Source: Streptomyces glaucescens (lineage in GTDB: Bacteria; Actinomycetota; Actinomycetes; Streptomycetales; Streptomycetaceae). Taken from it: DNA of 46,701 nt. The position numbers were made by a program, and so were the translations under genes. Where the stretch lies: contig NZ_MUND01000076.1 in assembly GCF_002154375.1 (NCBI RefSeq), positions 1 to 46,701 on the forward strand. The letters run 5' to 3'. Within the stretch, counting starts at the first letter, position 1. Every line of letters begins with the position of its first letter. The notes under the pieces are model-generated. The model was not told the origin of the DNA, searched no databases, and worked only from the letters and a program-made list of their open reading frames with translations. Of the stretch, positions 8,278 through 19,366 are shown piece after piece.

Positions 8278-8379
8278 GACGGCCGACCGAACACGATCTC
8301 CTCAACCGCCGCTCGGGGGAGGGCTGTTGTCACACCACCTTGTCACCCTGACCCGCCCGTTGACCGGGGCGGGAGGGTG

Positions 8380-9369
8380 ATGGCCAGAGACGGAGCACGT
8401 CCCGCCTACGATCCCGCCGGACCCGACACCGCCCTGCGCGCGGCCCTCCAGGAGGTGCGCGCCGGGCGCTGGATGTCCATGCGCACCCTGCTCGCGGAGA
8501 CCGCGTCCTGGGGGCGGTGGACTCAGCGTACCCAGGTCCTGGCGGCGGCCGCCGCCGGTACCGATGTGGTGCGGGCCTGGCTCGCCGAGGAGCCGCACAG
8601 CCTGCCGGCCGCCCTGATGCACGCCCGGGTGGCCGTCGAGCGGGCCCTGCGCGCCCATCGCGAACGGCACGGCCGCACCACGGAGTTGTGGCACGAGGCG
8701 TGGCGGGCGAGCGACGCGCTGACGCGTGCCGCGCCGCACGACCCGGTGCCCTGGGTGTGTCTGCTGGCGCTGTCCCGGCTCGACGAGGAGCAGCGCTGGG
8801 CGGAGCACCGCGTGGCGCCGCCGGAGCCGATGCTGCCGCCCGGCCCGTGGGGTCTGCTGGCGGAGGCCGACAAGCGCGACCCGTACAACCGCGAGGCCCA
8901 CCACCGGATGCTCCAGTTCCTGTACGGCCGTTCGGCGTCCGGACGGCTGGCGGAGGCGGCGGGCTTCGCGCACTGGGCGGCCGACGCGGCACCGCCGGGT
9001 TCGCCGCTGCATCTGCTGCCGCTGTATGTCCGGGTCGAGCGCTACCGGCGCGACGGCGGGCGGGACGCCGCGCTCGACCTGCACTGGGTCGCCGAGGACG
9101 CCTCCCGGGAGGCGCTGCGGGCGTTCCACGGGTGGTTCGAGCCGGCCACGGCCGCCGAGCGCGGCCCGCTCGACCTCAACCATCTCGCCCACGCCCTGTG
9201 GGGTGCGCTGCGATTCGCCGAGGCGGACCGGGTGTTCGACGCGGTCGGCCCGTACTGGACGCCGCTGCCCTGGACCCACCGCACCGCCGCGCCCGGCGAC
9301 CACACGCAGGCCGCGGAGGTGTTCCAGCAGGCCCGCGCCCGCAGCAGGTCGGGGGCCCGGCGCCCCTGA
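8380..9369 (+). CDS. Conserved-looking protein of unknown function, 329 aa, mostly helical
   Basis: The start is ATG 8380, with the GGGAGGG just upstream as ribosome site; GTG 8377 is an equal alternative. I do not recognise the family. The sequence is rich in Ala, Arg, Trp and Glu and reads as amphipathic helices with repeat-like pairs (WLAEEPHSLPAALMHARVAVERAL; AAGFAHWAADAAPPGSPLHLLP), suggesting a TPR-like helical solenoid. There is no signal peptide or membrane segment, so it should be cytoplasmic. The permease gene follows 35 bases after its stop and may be cotranscribed. Confidence 0.75.
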   Translation: MARDGARPAYDPAGPDTALRAALQEVRAGRWMSMRTLLAETASWGRWTQRTQVLAAAAAGTDVVRAWLAEEPHSLPAALMHARVAVERALRAHRERHGRTTELWHEAWRASDALTRAAPHDPVPWVCLLALSRLDEEQRWAEHRVAPPEPMLPPGPWGLLAEADKRDPYNREAHHRMLQFLYGRSASGRLAEAAGFAHWAADAAPPGSPLHLLPLYVRVERYRRDGGRDAALDLHWVAEDASREALRAFHGWFEPATAAERGPLDLNHLAHALWGALRFAEADRVFDAVGPYWTPLPWTHRTAAPGDHTQAAEVFQQARARSRSGARRP

Positions 9370-9404
9370 CGTCCCCTCGTTCCTCGTCTTCCAGGAGGTT
9401 CCGC

Positions 9405-10922
9405 ATGTCCCGCACCACCCTCGGCGCCCAGCAGCAGGACGAGGAGCAACGCCTGCGCGAACTCGGCTACCGGCCGGTGCTCGCCCGCCGGATGGGCGGC
9501 TTCGGCAACTTCGCGATCAGCTTCTCGGTGATCTCGATCCTGTCCGGCTGCATGACCCTGTACGGCTTCGGCATGGGCGCGGGCGGCCCCGCGGTGATGC
9601 TGTGGGGCTGGGCGGGCGTCGGCCTGTTCGTGCTGTGCGTGGGCCTCGCCCTGGCGGAGGTCACCAGCGCCTATCCCACCTCCGGCGCGCTGTACTACAT
9701 GGCCGACCGGCTCGGCGGCCGGCGCTGGGGCTGGTACACGGGCTGGCTGAACCTGCTCGGTCTGCTCGGTGCGATCGCCGGCATCGACTACGGCGCCGCC
9801 CTGTTCACCGGGGCGTTCCTGAACCTGCGGTTCGGGTTCGAGCCGACCCCCGAGAAGACCATGCTGATCTTCGTCGTGATCCTGCTGCTGCACGCCGTGC
9901 TGAACCTGTTCGGGGTCCGGCTGGTCAGCGTGCTCAACTCGATCAGCGTGTGGTGGCACCTGGCCGGGGTCGCGCTGATCGTCGGCGCGCTGGCGGTCGT
10001 CCCCGAGCACCACCAGTCGCCGTCGTTCGTCTTCACCGAGTTCGTCAACGACACCGGCTGGGACAACCCGCTGTACGTCGCCGCGATCGGCCTGCTGCTC
10101 GCCCAGTACACCTTCTCCGGCTACGACGCCTCAGCCCACCTCTCGGAGGAGACGGCGGGCGCCTCGGTGGCGGCGGCCCGCGGCATCGTCCGCGCCATCT
10201 GGGCCTCCTGGATCGCCGGGTTCGTCCTGCTCGCCGGGCTGACCTTCGCCATCCAGGACTACGACGCGACGCGGGCCAGCGAGACCGGGGTGCCGCCCGC
10301 GCAGATCCTGCTCGACGGGCTCGGCACGAACGGGGCGAGCGCGCTGCTGCTGGTGGTGATCGTGGCCCAGCTGTTCTGCGGCAACGCGGAGGTCGCCGCG
10401 GCCAGCCGGATGGTGTTCGCGTTCAGCCGGGACGGGGCGCTGCCCGGCTCGCGGCTGTGGCGCAAGGTCAGCGTCAGGACGCAGACGCCGGTCGCCGCGG
10501 TGTGGCTGTCGGTGGCGGTCGCCGCCGTGCTGGCGCTGCCGTCGCTGTACTCGGCGACCGCGTACGGCGCGGTGACCGCCATCAACGTCATCGGCATCAC
10601 CCCGGCGTACGCCATCCCCATCCTCCTGCGGCTGCGCGCCGGGGACCGGTTCACGCCCGGCCCGTGGAACCTGGGCCGGTGGAGCAGGCCCATCGGCTGG
10701 ACCGCGGTGGTGTGGGTGGCGTGTGTGACGGTGCTGTTCTGCCTGCCGCAGTCCTCGCCGGTGACGGTCGACACGATGAACTACGCGTCCGTCGCCCTCG
10801 CCGTCGTACTCGTGCTCGCCACGGTGTGGTGGTTCGTCGCCCGCCGTTCGTACGGAACGCCGAAGACCGCGGCGTACGGATCCGACCGCGACCAGGCGGA
10901 ACTCGCCGAGGGCATCGTCTGA
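9405..10922 (+). CDS. APC-superfamily amino acid permease
   Basis: ATG 9405, preceded by AGGAGG at a good distance, gives 505 residues with about twelve membrane helices. The N-terminal LRELGYRPVLARRMGGFGNFAISFSVIS is characteristic of the APC family, GABA/choline-permease-like branch. Other family features are SGALYYMADRLGGRRWGWYTGW, the FSGYDASAHLSEET segment in the middle and AAASRMVFAFSRDGALPGSRLW in helix 8-9. It should be a cytoplasmic-membrane, cation-coupled importer of an amino acid or related amine; the substrate cannot be fixed from these motifs. It follows the unknown 329-aa gene closely. Confidence 0.9.
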   Translation: MSRTTLGAQQQDEEQRLRELGYRPVLARRMGGFGNFAISFSVISILSGCMTLYGFGMGAGGPAVMLWGWAGVGLFVLCVGLALAEVTSAYPTSGALYYMADRLGGRRWGWYTGWLNLLGLLGAIAGIDYGAALFTGAFLNLRFGFEPTPEKTMLIFVVILLLHAVLNLFGVRLVSVLNSISVWWHLAGVALIVGALAVVPEHHQSPSFVFTEFVNDTGWDNPLYVAAIGLLLAQYTFSGYDASAHLSEETAGASVAAARGIVRAIWASWIAGFVLLAGLTFAIQDYDATRASETGVPPAQILLDGLGTNGASALLLVVIVAQLFCGNAEVAAASRMVFAFSRDGALPGSRLWRKVSVRTQTPVAAVWLSVAVAAVLALPSLYSATAYGAVTAINVIGITPAYAIPILLRLRAGDRFTPGPWNLGRWSRPIGWTAVVWVACVTVLFCLPQSSPVTVDTMNYASVALAVVLVLATVWWFVARRSYGTPKTAAYGSDRDQAELAEGIV

Positions 10923-11084
10923 GCGGGGTGCGGCCGGACCCGGTCCCGGTACGAACTGGCGTGCCGGATACGGCAGGATGAACGGTCGCACATCCCGGAA
11001 TCGAGCAGGTGACAACGTGACGAGACTTCACATCCGGCCGCCGGCGGCCCCGTTTGCCGCGGAACGTCCTTCCGGAGGTGACCG

Positions 11085-12185
11085 ATGACCCGCGCGCTGA
11101 CCCTGGACGACCTGATCCTCGCCGGCATCGCCCTGGCCGCGGGCCTGCTGGCCGCGTTCGTGCTGCGGCTGCTGCTGCGCTGGCTGGGCAAGCAGGCCGA
11201 CCGCACCCGCTGGAGCGGTGACGACGTCATCGTGGACGCGCTGCGCACGGTGCTGCCGTGGGCGGCGGTGGCCGGCGGGGCGGCGGCCGCGGCGGCGGCG
11301 CTGCCGCTGACCCGGACCGTGCAGCACCACACCAACCAGAGCCTGACCGTGCTGCTGATCTTCGTGGTGACGGTGGCGTCGGCCCGGGTCGTGGGCAATC
11401 TGGTGCGGTCGGTGGCCCAGTCCCGCTCCGGCGTCGCCGCGTCCGCCACGATCTTCGTGAACATCACCCGGGTGATGGTGCTGGCGCTCGGCTTCCTCGT
11501 CGTGCTCCAGACGCTGGGCATCTCGATAGCGCCGATGCTCACCGCGCTCGGCGTGGGCGGTCTGGCGGTCGCGCTGGCCCTCCAGGACACCCTCGCCAAC
11601 CTCTTCGCGGGCCTGCACATCCTCGCCTCGAAGACCGTGCAGCCGGGCGACTACATCCGGCTGAGCAGCGGTGAGGAGGGCTACGTCACCGACATCAACT
11701 GGCGGCAGACCACCATCCGCAACCTCTCCAACAACCTGGTCATCATCCCCAACGGGCAGCTCGCGGGGACCAACATGACCAACTACAACCGGCCGGAGCA
11801 GGAGCTGACCATCATGGTCCAGGCCGGCGTCGGCTACGACAGCGATCTGGAGCAGGTGGAGCGGGTGACCTGCGAGGTGGTCACCGAGGTGATGCGGGAC
11901 GTCACCGGCGCCGTCCCGGACCACGAGCCCGCCGTCCGCTTCCACACCTTCGGCGACTCGCGGATCGGGTTCACGGTGATCCTCGGGGTCGGCGAGTTCA
12001 GCGACCAGTACCGGATCAAGCACGAGTTCATCAAGCGCCTGCACCGGCGCTATCGCACGGAGGGCATCAGCATCCCGGCCCCGGCCCGCGCGGTGACGCT
12101 GCGGCAGGGCACGGTGTCCATCCCGCAGCAGCGCGACGGCGCGGAGGAGGCGGGCGGCGTGTCCGCCGCCGTCCGCCTCGACTGA
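11085..12185 (+). CDS. Mechanosensitive ion channel, MscS family
   Basis: ATG 11085, with GGAGGTG upstream, gives 366 residues. Four hydrophobic stretches (about residues 8-28, 56-76, 86-106 and 122-145) lead into the pore helix, where GVGGLAVALALQDTLANLFAG is the Gly/Ala-rich pore-lining signature. The beta domain follows with GDYIRL ... GYVTDINWRQTTIRNLSNN and VIIPNGQLAGTNMTNY, then the soluble alpha/beta vestibule domain and a short charged tail. It should release solutes on sudden osmotic down-shock. It is a single gene convergent with the beta-propeller gene 36 bases away. A 23-codon open frame (GTG 11017 to the TGA at 11086-11088) overlaps its start codon and could be a leader peptide, though this is unproven. 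Confidence 0.92.
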   Translation: MTRALTLDDLILAGIALAAGLLAAFVLRLLLRWLGKQADRTRWSGDDVIVDALRTVLPWAAVAGGAAAAAAALPLTRTVQHHTNQSLTVLLIFVVTVASARVVGNLVRSVAQSRSGVAASATIFVNITRVMVLALGFLVVLQTLGISIAPMLTALGVGGLAVALALQDTLANLFAGLHILASKTVQPGDYIRLSSGEEGYVTDINWRQTTIRNLSNNLVIIPNGQLAGTNMTNYNRPEQELTIMVQAGVGYDSDLEQVERVTCEVVTEVMRDVTGAVPDHEPAVRFHTFGDSRIGFTVILGVGEFSDQYRIKHEFIKRLHRRYRTEGISIPAPARAVTLRQGTVSIPQQRDGAEEAGGVSAAVRLD

Positions 12186-12221
12186 GCCGCTCCCGGGCCG
12201 GTCCCGCACCGCGCCGGTGGC

Positions 12222-15732
<3,511 letters not shown>

Positions 15733-15760
15733 CGCTCGCCCCGCAAGACGCTCTCCGTAA

Positions 15761-15794
15761 CCGCCCCGGTCGGCACACTGCCCGACCGGGGCGG
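15761..15794 (+). terminator. Hairpin terminator after icd
   Basis: A perfect 13-bp stem (15761-15773 CCGCCCCGGTCGG, 15782-15794 complementary) with an 8-base loop lies 28 bases after the icd stop. There is no T tract, which is common for Streptomyces terminators. Confidence 0.75.
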
Positions 15795-15838
15795 ACCCGT
15801 CTGCCCGTCCCCCGTCCCCGCATCTTCGGAGCCGCCCC

Positions 15839-16624
15839 GTGTCCCGTCCTTCGTTCGAGCTGCTGCCCGGTGCCGACGACTCGCCGGTGATCCTGCATGT
15901 GCCGCATTCCGCGCGGGAGATACCGGCGGACGTGCGGGCGGGGATCGTGCTGGACGACGCGGCGCTGGAGCGGGAGCTGGACCACATCGTCGACGCGCAC
16001 ACGGCGCGGATCGCGGCGCGGGCGGCGGACCTGGCCGCCGTCAGGCCCTGGCGGTTCGTGAACCGGCTGGCGCGGCTGGTCGTGGATCCCGAGCGGTTCC
16101 CCGACGAGCGGGAGGAGATGCTCGCCGTGGGCATGGGGGCCGTGTACACCCGGACCACGCACAAGGAGGTGCTGCGGGCGGACGGACACGACCCCGAGCC
16201 GCTGATCGAGCGGTACTTCCGGCCGTACGCGCGGGCCATGGCCCAGGCCGTGGCCGGGCGGCTGGCCGCGACCGGCCGGGCGGTGATCATCGACGTGCAC
16301 TCGTACCCGAGCGAGGCTCTGCCCTACGAACTGCACGGCGCGGGCCCGCGTCCGCCCGTCTGCCTGGGCACCGACTCCTTCCACACGCCGCCCGGACTGC
16401 TCGCCGCCGCGCGCGGCGCCTTCGGGGAGGACACCGGCCTGGACAGCCCGTTCAGCGGGACGTACGTACCGCTGGAGTACTACGGAACGGACCCGCGGGT
16501 CTGCGCGCTGATGGTGGAGATCCGCCGGGACACCTACATGACGGAGCCGGGCGGCCCGGCCGGGCCCGGGCTGGAGCGGCTGGCGGACGCGCTCGCGGCG
16601 CTCGTCACCGCCGTACCGCGCTGA
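15839..16624 (+). CDS. N-formylglutamate amidohydrolase family protein
   Basis: GTG 15839 gives 261 residues. [12 protein letters not shown] (residues ~19-30) is the family's metal-binding start, followed by [25 protein letters not shown], and [17 protein letters not shown] with further His/Asp residues. [11 protein letters not shown] and [11 protein letters not shown] complete the expected pattern. In the histidine degradation pathway of some bacteria this family splits N-formylglutamate into formate and glutamate; no hut genes are nearby, so the real substrate is uncertain. It stands alone after the icd terminator and is convergent with the 179-aa protein gene. Confidence 0.88.
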   Translation: MSRPSFELLPGADDSPVILHVPHSAREIPADVRAGIVLDDAALERELDHIVDAHTARIAARAADLAAVRPWRFVNRLARLVVDPERFPDEREEMLAVGMGAVYTRTTHKEVLRADGHDPEPLIERYFRPYARAMAQAVAGRLAATGRAVIIDVHSYPSEALPYELHGAGPRPPVCLGTDSFHTPPGLLAAARGAFGEDTGLDSPFSGTYVPLEYYGTDPRVCALMVEIRRDTYMTEPGGPAGPGLERLADALAALVTAVPR

Positions 16625-16645
16625 CGTCCCGGGCCCGCGGCGCGG

Positions 16646-17185
16646 TCACGCCCGCATCCACTCCGTCACGACCACCTCCCCGCCGGTCCGCAACCGCAGG
16701 GCGAACGGACCGGTGCGCGGCAGCTCGCCGGCGAAGCGGCCCATGGTGTCGGCGGTGAGAGTGGCCGGCGCGGCGGGGTGCGGGCCGCCGAGGACCTCGA
16801 TGCGGGCCGGTTGCGGCGGCAGCAGCTGGCCGATCAGTCCGTGCGCGGTCACCTCGACGTCGACGCTCAGCTCGCCGGTGCGGAACGTCAGCATCCGCGG
16901 CACGTCGGTCGCGCCACGCACCGGGATGGCGTCCACCAGGGAGTCGAAGGTCAGCTCGGCGAGCCGGGCGTCGAGGTCGTGCAGGGCGTAGGCGTCCACG
17001 GCCAGGCGGCGCAGCTCTGGCGGGACCGGGTCGAGGATGGCCGCGGCCTGGCGCAGCTCCTCCTCCAGCAGCCCGGCCCCGAACTCCGCCTCGTCGAGGA
17101 CGCTTTCCCCGCCGAAGCCGTCGTCGGCGCCGGCCGCGCGGTTGTCTCCGTTGCTGCCGTTGTCGCCGTTGTCGATGTGGTTCAC
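16646..17185 (-). CDS. Unknown 179-aa protein of the sigma/S8-protease operon
   Basis: GTG 17185 overlaps the sigma gene's stop by four bases (GTGA) and has GGGGAGC upstream, so translation is coupled. I do not recognise the family. Residues 1-~28 are an Asn/Gly/Asp-rich flexible tail (HIDNGDNGSNGDNRAAGADD). Residues ~35-85 form an acidic helical part (LLEEELRQAAAILDPVPPELRRLAVDAYALHDLDARLAELTFDSLVD). Residues ~90-179 alternate like a beta sandwich (MLTFRTGELSVDVEVTAHG ... GPFALRLRTGGEVVVTEWMRA). There is no membrane segment or signal peptide. By position it could be a partner, inhibitor or substrate of the sigma factor or proteases; this is inference only. Confidence 0.8.
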   Translation of the reverse strand: MNHIDNGDNGSNGDNRAAGADDGFGGESVLDEAEFGAGLLEEELRQAAAILDPVPPELRRLAVDAYALHDLDARLAELTFDSLVDAIPVRGATDVPRMLTFRTGELSVDVEVTAHGLIGQLLPPQPARIEVLGGPHPAAPATLTADTMGRFAGELPRTGPFALRLRTGGEVVVTEWMRA

Positions 17186-17820
17186 GATGCTCCCCGTGCG
17201 TCGAGTCGGGCGCGCAGCCGGCGCAGACAGCGCTGGCGCAGCGGCCCGATGCTGCCGACGGCGATGCCCAGGGCGGCGGACACCTCCTGATAGCTGGGCG
17301 GCGGCGACGCCATCAGCACCCGCAGCAGCTGCCGGCACCGCTCCCCCAGCTCCTCGAACTCCTGCCACAGCCGCCGGACCCGCTCGCTCTGCGCGGCCGC
17401 CTCCTCGGAGTCGAGCAGCGACTGCTCCGGCGTACGGTCCTCGCTGACCCGGTCCAGCAGGTGCGGATCATCGGTCGGCGTCAGCCGCTGCCAGCCCCGG
17501 ATCACCTTGAGCGACTCGTTGCGCGCCGTGGTGGCCAGCCAGGATCCCGCCTTGTGCGGTTCGCGGATGCGGCCGAGGTGCTGGGCGAAGCGGAACCAGA
17601 CCGTCTGATATACCTCGTGCGCGTCGGCGTCGGAGAGCCGGTGGGCGCGCACGACCGACCACACCAGCGGGCTCAGCCCTTCCACGAGCGCCTTCCAGGC
17701 CGCCGCGTCGCCGTCGACGGCGGACTGGACGAGCGCGCCGACATCTGCACGGTCCACGGCCCCACCCCTCGTGTACGGCAAGTCATCGTACGCCGTGGCG
17801 GGGACTGCTCCGGTGTTCAT
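17182..17820 (-). CDS. Sigma-70 family RNA polymerase sigma factor (ECF-like)
   Basis: ATG 17820 overlaps the S8 protease stop by four bases, giving 212 residues. Region 2 is at residues ~30-105 (DGDAAAWKALVEGLSPLVWSVVRAHRLSDADAHEVYQTVW, then GSWLATTARNESLKVIRGWQR, the -10 recognition helix). Region 4 is at ~155-205 (LGERCRQLLRVLMASPPPSYQEVSAALGIAVGSIGPLRQRCLRRLRARL), with a helix-turn-helix for the -35 element. Regions 1 and 3 are absent, as in ECF-type factors. It sits between an intracellular subtilase and a 179-aa protein in one operon, so its activity may be controlled by proteolysis rather than by a membrane anti-sigma factor, of which none is seen. Confidence 0.92.
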   Translation of the reverse strand: MNTGAVPATAYDDLPYTRGGAVDRADVGALVQSAVDGDAAAWKALVEGLSPLVWSVVRAHRLSDADAHEVYQTVWFRFAQHLGRIREPHKAGSWLATTARNESLKVIRGWQRLTPTDDPHLLDRVSEDRTPEQSLLDSEEAAAQSERVRRLWQEFEELGERCRQLLRVLMASPPPSYQEVSAALGIAVGSIGPLRQRCLRRLRARLDARGAS

Positions 17821-19247
17821 GCGACGGCCACCGGCGGCTCGGCCGGCACGGCCCGCCAGGTGGGCGGCAGCAGCGCCGGCACATGCGCCCCGCGCACCTC
17901 CGCGAACTCGGTGTTCGCCGCGAGCAGTTGCCTGCGGGCGGCGCGCGGGTCGGTCTCCTTGTGCGCCGTCATGTGGGCGGCGATCAGCCCGGCGACCACG
18001 GGGGTCGCGAACGAGGTGCCGCTCCACTGCGCGAGCCCCTGGAACATCACCTGGTCCGGCTTGGCGAGCGCGTTCTCGTCGCTGAGCACACCGGTGTGCC
18101 GGGGGAACTGGCAGGTGCAGCCGTAGCCGAACCCGTAGCGGCAGGCGTCGTACGTGGAGTGCTGGTACACGTACGGCACCGGGGCGGCCCAGCCGGTCAG
18201 GGGGCCGGTCAGGCGCTCGCCGGGGGCGTAGACTTTCACCCAGGCCCCGTGGTTGCTGAAGCAGGCGCCGAACTCGCCGTCGCCGCGCAGCGCGCCGACC
18301 GACAGCACGCTGTCCTGCCACTCGGGCAGGTCGGCGTAGGCGGCGGGCCAGAAGGGGGTGGCGCTGGCGTTGTTGCCGGCGCAGGCGACGAGCAGGGTGT
18401 GCTGCTCGCGCAGTTCCTCCATGAACGCCTGGACGCCGAGGAGTCCGTCGGTACGGCCGTTGGAGGTGCCCGCGGAGAGGCTGAGGATGTCGGGCCAGCC
18501 GCTCGCGTCGACCGCGTCGAAGAGTCTCTCGCCGAACTCCGACTCCAGGATCGCCCCGGCGTCGTTCAGCGAGTTCCGCACGGTGACGTCGGTGTTGGGC
18601 GCGACGGCGGCGACCAGCCCGGCGATGAACGTGCCGTGTCCGACGTACTGCTGGAGGACGCCCTGCTCGTCGGTCTCCTGGAGCTGGAGGTCGCCGTCGG
18701 TGTGCGCGAGCAGCGGGTAGGAGCGGTAGTCGCTCATCAGGCCGGTGTCGACGACGAGGACGCCGACGGCGGTGTCCGGGTCGTGCAGGCCCTCCGCGGC
18801 GGCCGGGTTCGGCGGCTCGTGCGGCGGTGCGGGGGCGGGTTCGTCGCCGGGGCAGGCGTTGACCGCGATCGACACCACGTGGTTGCGGCTGACCAGCCGG
18901 CGGCCCGCGCGGCCCTCCGCCTGCCGCAGCGCCCGCAGCGCGCCCGCCACCGCCCGGTCCGCGCCCGGGGCGCCCTCCCCGGGGTCGCCGACCTGGATCC
19001 GGGTGATGCCGGAGCGGTTCCGTCGCGGGCTCGCCCGGCGCACCGTGTCGGGGGTGAGGTCGGGCGCCTGGGTGAAGAAGGTGCGCACGGCGTCCTCGAC
19101 GATCTCGGCCTCCTCGCCGTCGCGGGCGAGGACGACGCCCTTCTCGTAGAGGAACTCCGCGGAGTCGTCCGGTCCCATGGCGAGCGGGACGTCTCGCATC
19201 GCGCGCTGGATCTGGTCGAACTGCTCCCGGAATCGCTGTGGTGCCAT
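17817..19247 (-). CDS. S8 (subtilisin-like) serine peptidase without signal peptide
   Basis: ATG 19247 (GGGGAGGAAAAC upstream) gives 476 residues. The catalytic triad is intact: Asp167 in VLVVDTGL, His204 in YVGHGTFIAG and Ser412 in SGTSFATPVVAG; CAGNN at 289-293 supplies the oxyanion Asn. No signal peptide or membrane segment is present, so it should act inside the cell. Residues 1-~155 form an N-terminal extension not found in secreted subtilases, containing FLYEKGVVLARDGEEAEIVEDAVRTFF and VSRNHVVSIAVNACPGDEP, possibly a regulatory or pro-domain. Four Cys (CRYGFGYGCTC and C329) lie near the active site. It heads an operon with the sigma factor and the 179-aa protein and is divergent from the TPR-CHAT gene. 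Confidence 0.93.
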   Translation of the reverse strand: MAPQRFREQFDQIQRAMRDVPLAMGPDDSAEFLYEKGVVLARDGEEAEIVEDAVRTFFTQAPDLTPDTVRRASPRRNRSGITRIQVGDPGEGAPGADRAVAGALRALRQAEGRAGRRLVSRNHVVSIAVNACPGDEPAPAPPHEPPNPAAAEGLHDPDTAVGVLVVDTGLMSDYRSYPLLAHTDGDLQLQETDEQGVLQQYVGHGTFIAGLVAAVAPNTDVTVRNSLNDAGAILESEFGERLFDAVDASGWPDILSLSAGTSNGRTDGLLGVQAFMEELREQHTLLVACAGNNASATPFWPAAYADLPEWQDSVLSVGALRGDGEFGACFSNHGAWVKVYAPGERLTGPLTGWAAPVPYVYQHSTYDACRYGFGYGCTCQFPRHTGVLSDENALAKPDQVMFQGLAQWSGTSFATPVVAGLIAAHMTAHKETDPRAARRQLLAANTEFAEVRGAHVPALLPPTWRAVPAEPPVAVA

Positions 19248-19303
19248 GGCGTTTTCCTCCCCGTTGTCGCGACGTTCGTCAACTAGAGCCGTGATGTCGC
19301 CGA

Positions 19304-19312
19304 CTGATACAG
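19304..19312. promoter_or_regulatory. CTGATACAG motif in the S8 / CHAT divergent region
   Basis: The same 9-mer also occurs at 24161-24169 in the LuxR/metalloprotease divergent region. It is AT-rich for this genome. It could be a shared binding site, but two short matches are weak evidence. Confidence 0.25.
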
Positions 19313-19353
19313 AGACGAATCGGTGGCCCGTGGTTCCGCGCGGCGGCGGCCAC

Positions 19354-19359
19354 TACCAT
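19354..19359 (+). promoter_or_regulatory. -10 box suggesting a leaderless TPR-CHAT transcript
   Basis: TACCAT (TAnnnT) ends seven bases before the GTG start at 19367, the spacing expected when transcription begins at the start codon. No ribosome site precedes the GTG, consistent with a leaderless message. No clear -35 hexamer is visible, so an alternative sigma factor or an activator could be needed. Confidence 0.4.
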
Positions 19360-19366
19360 CCGTGGG

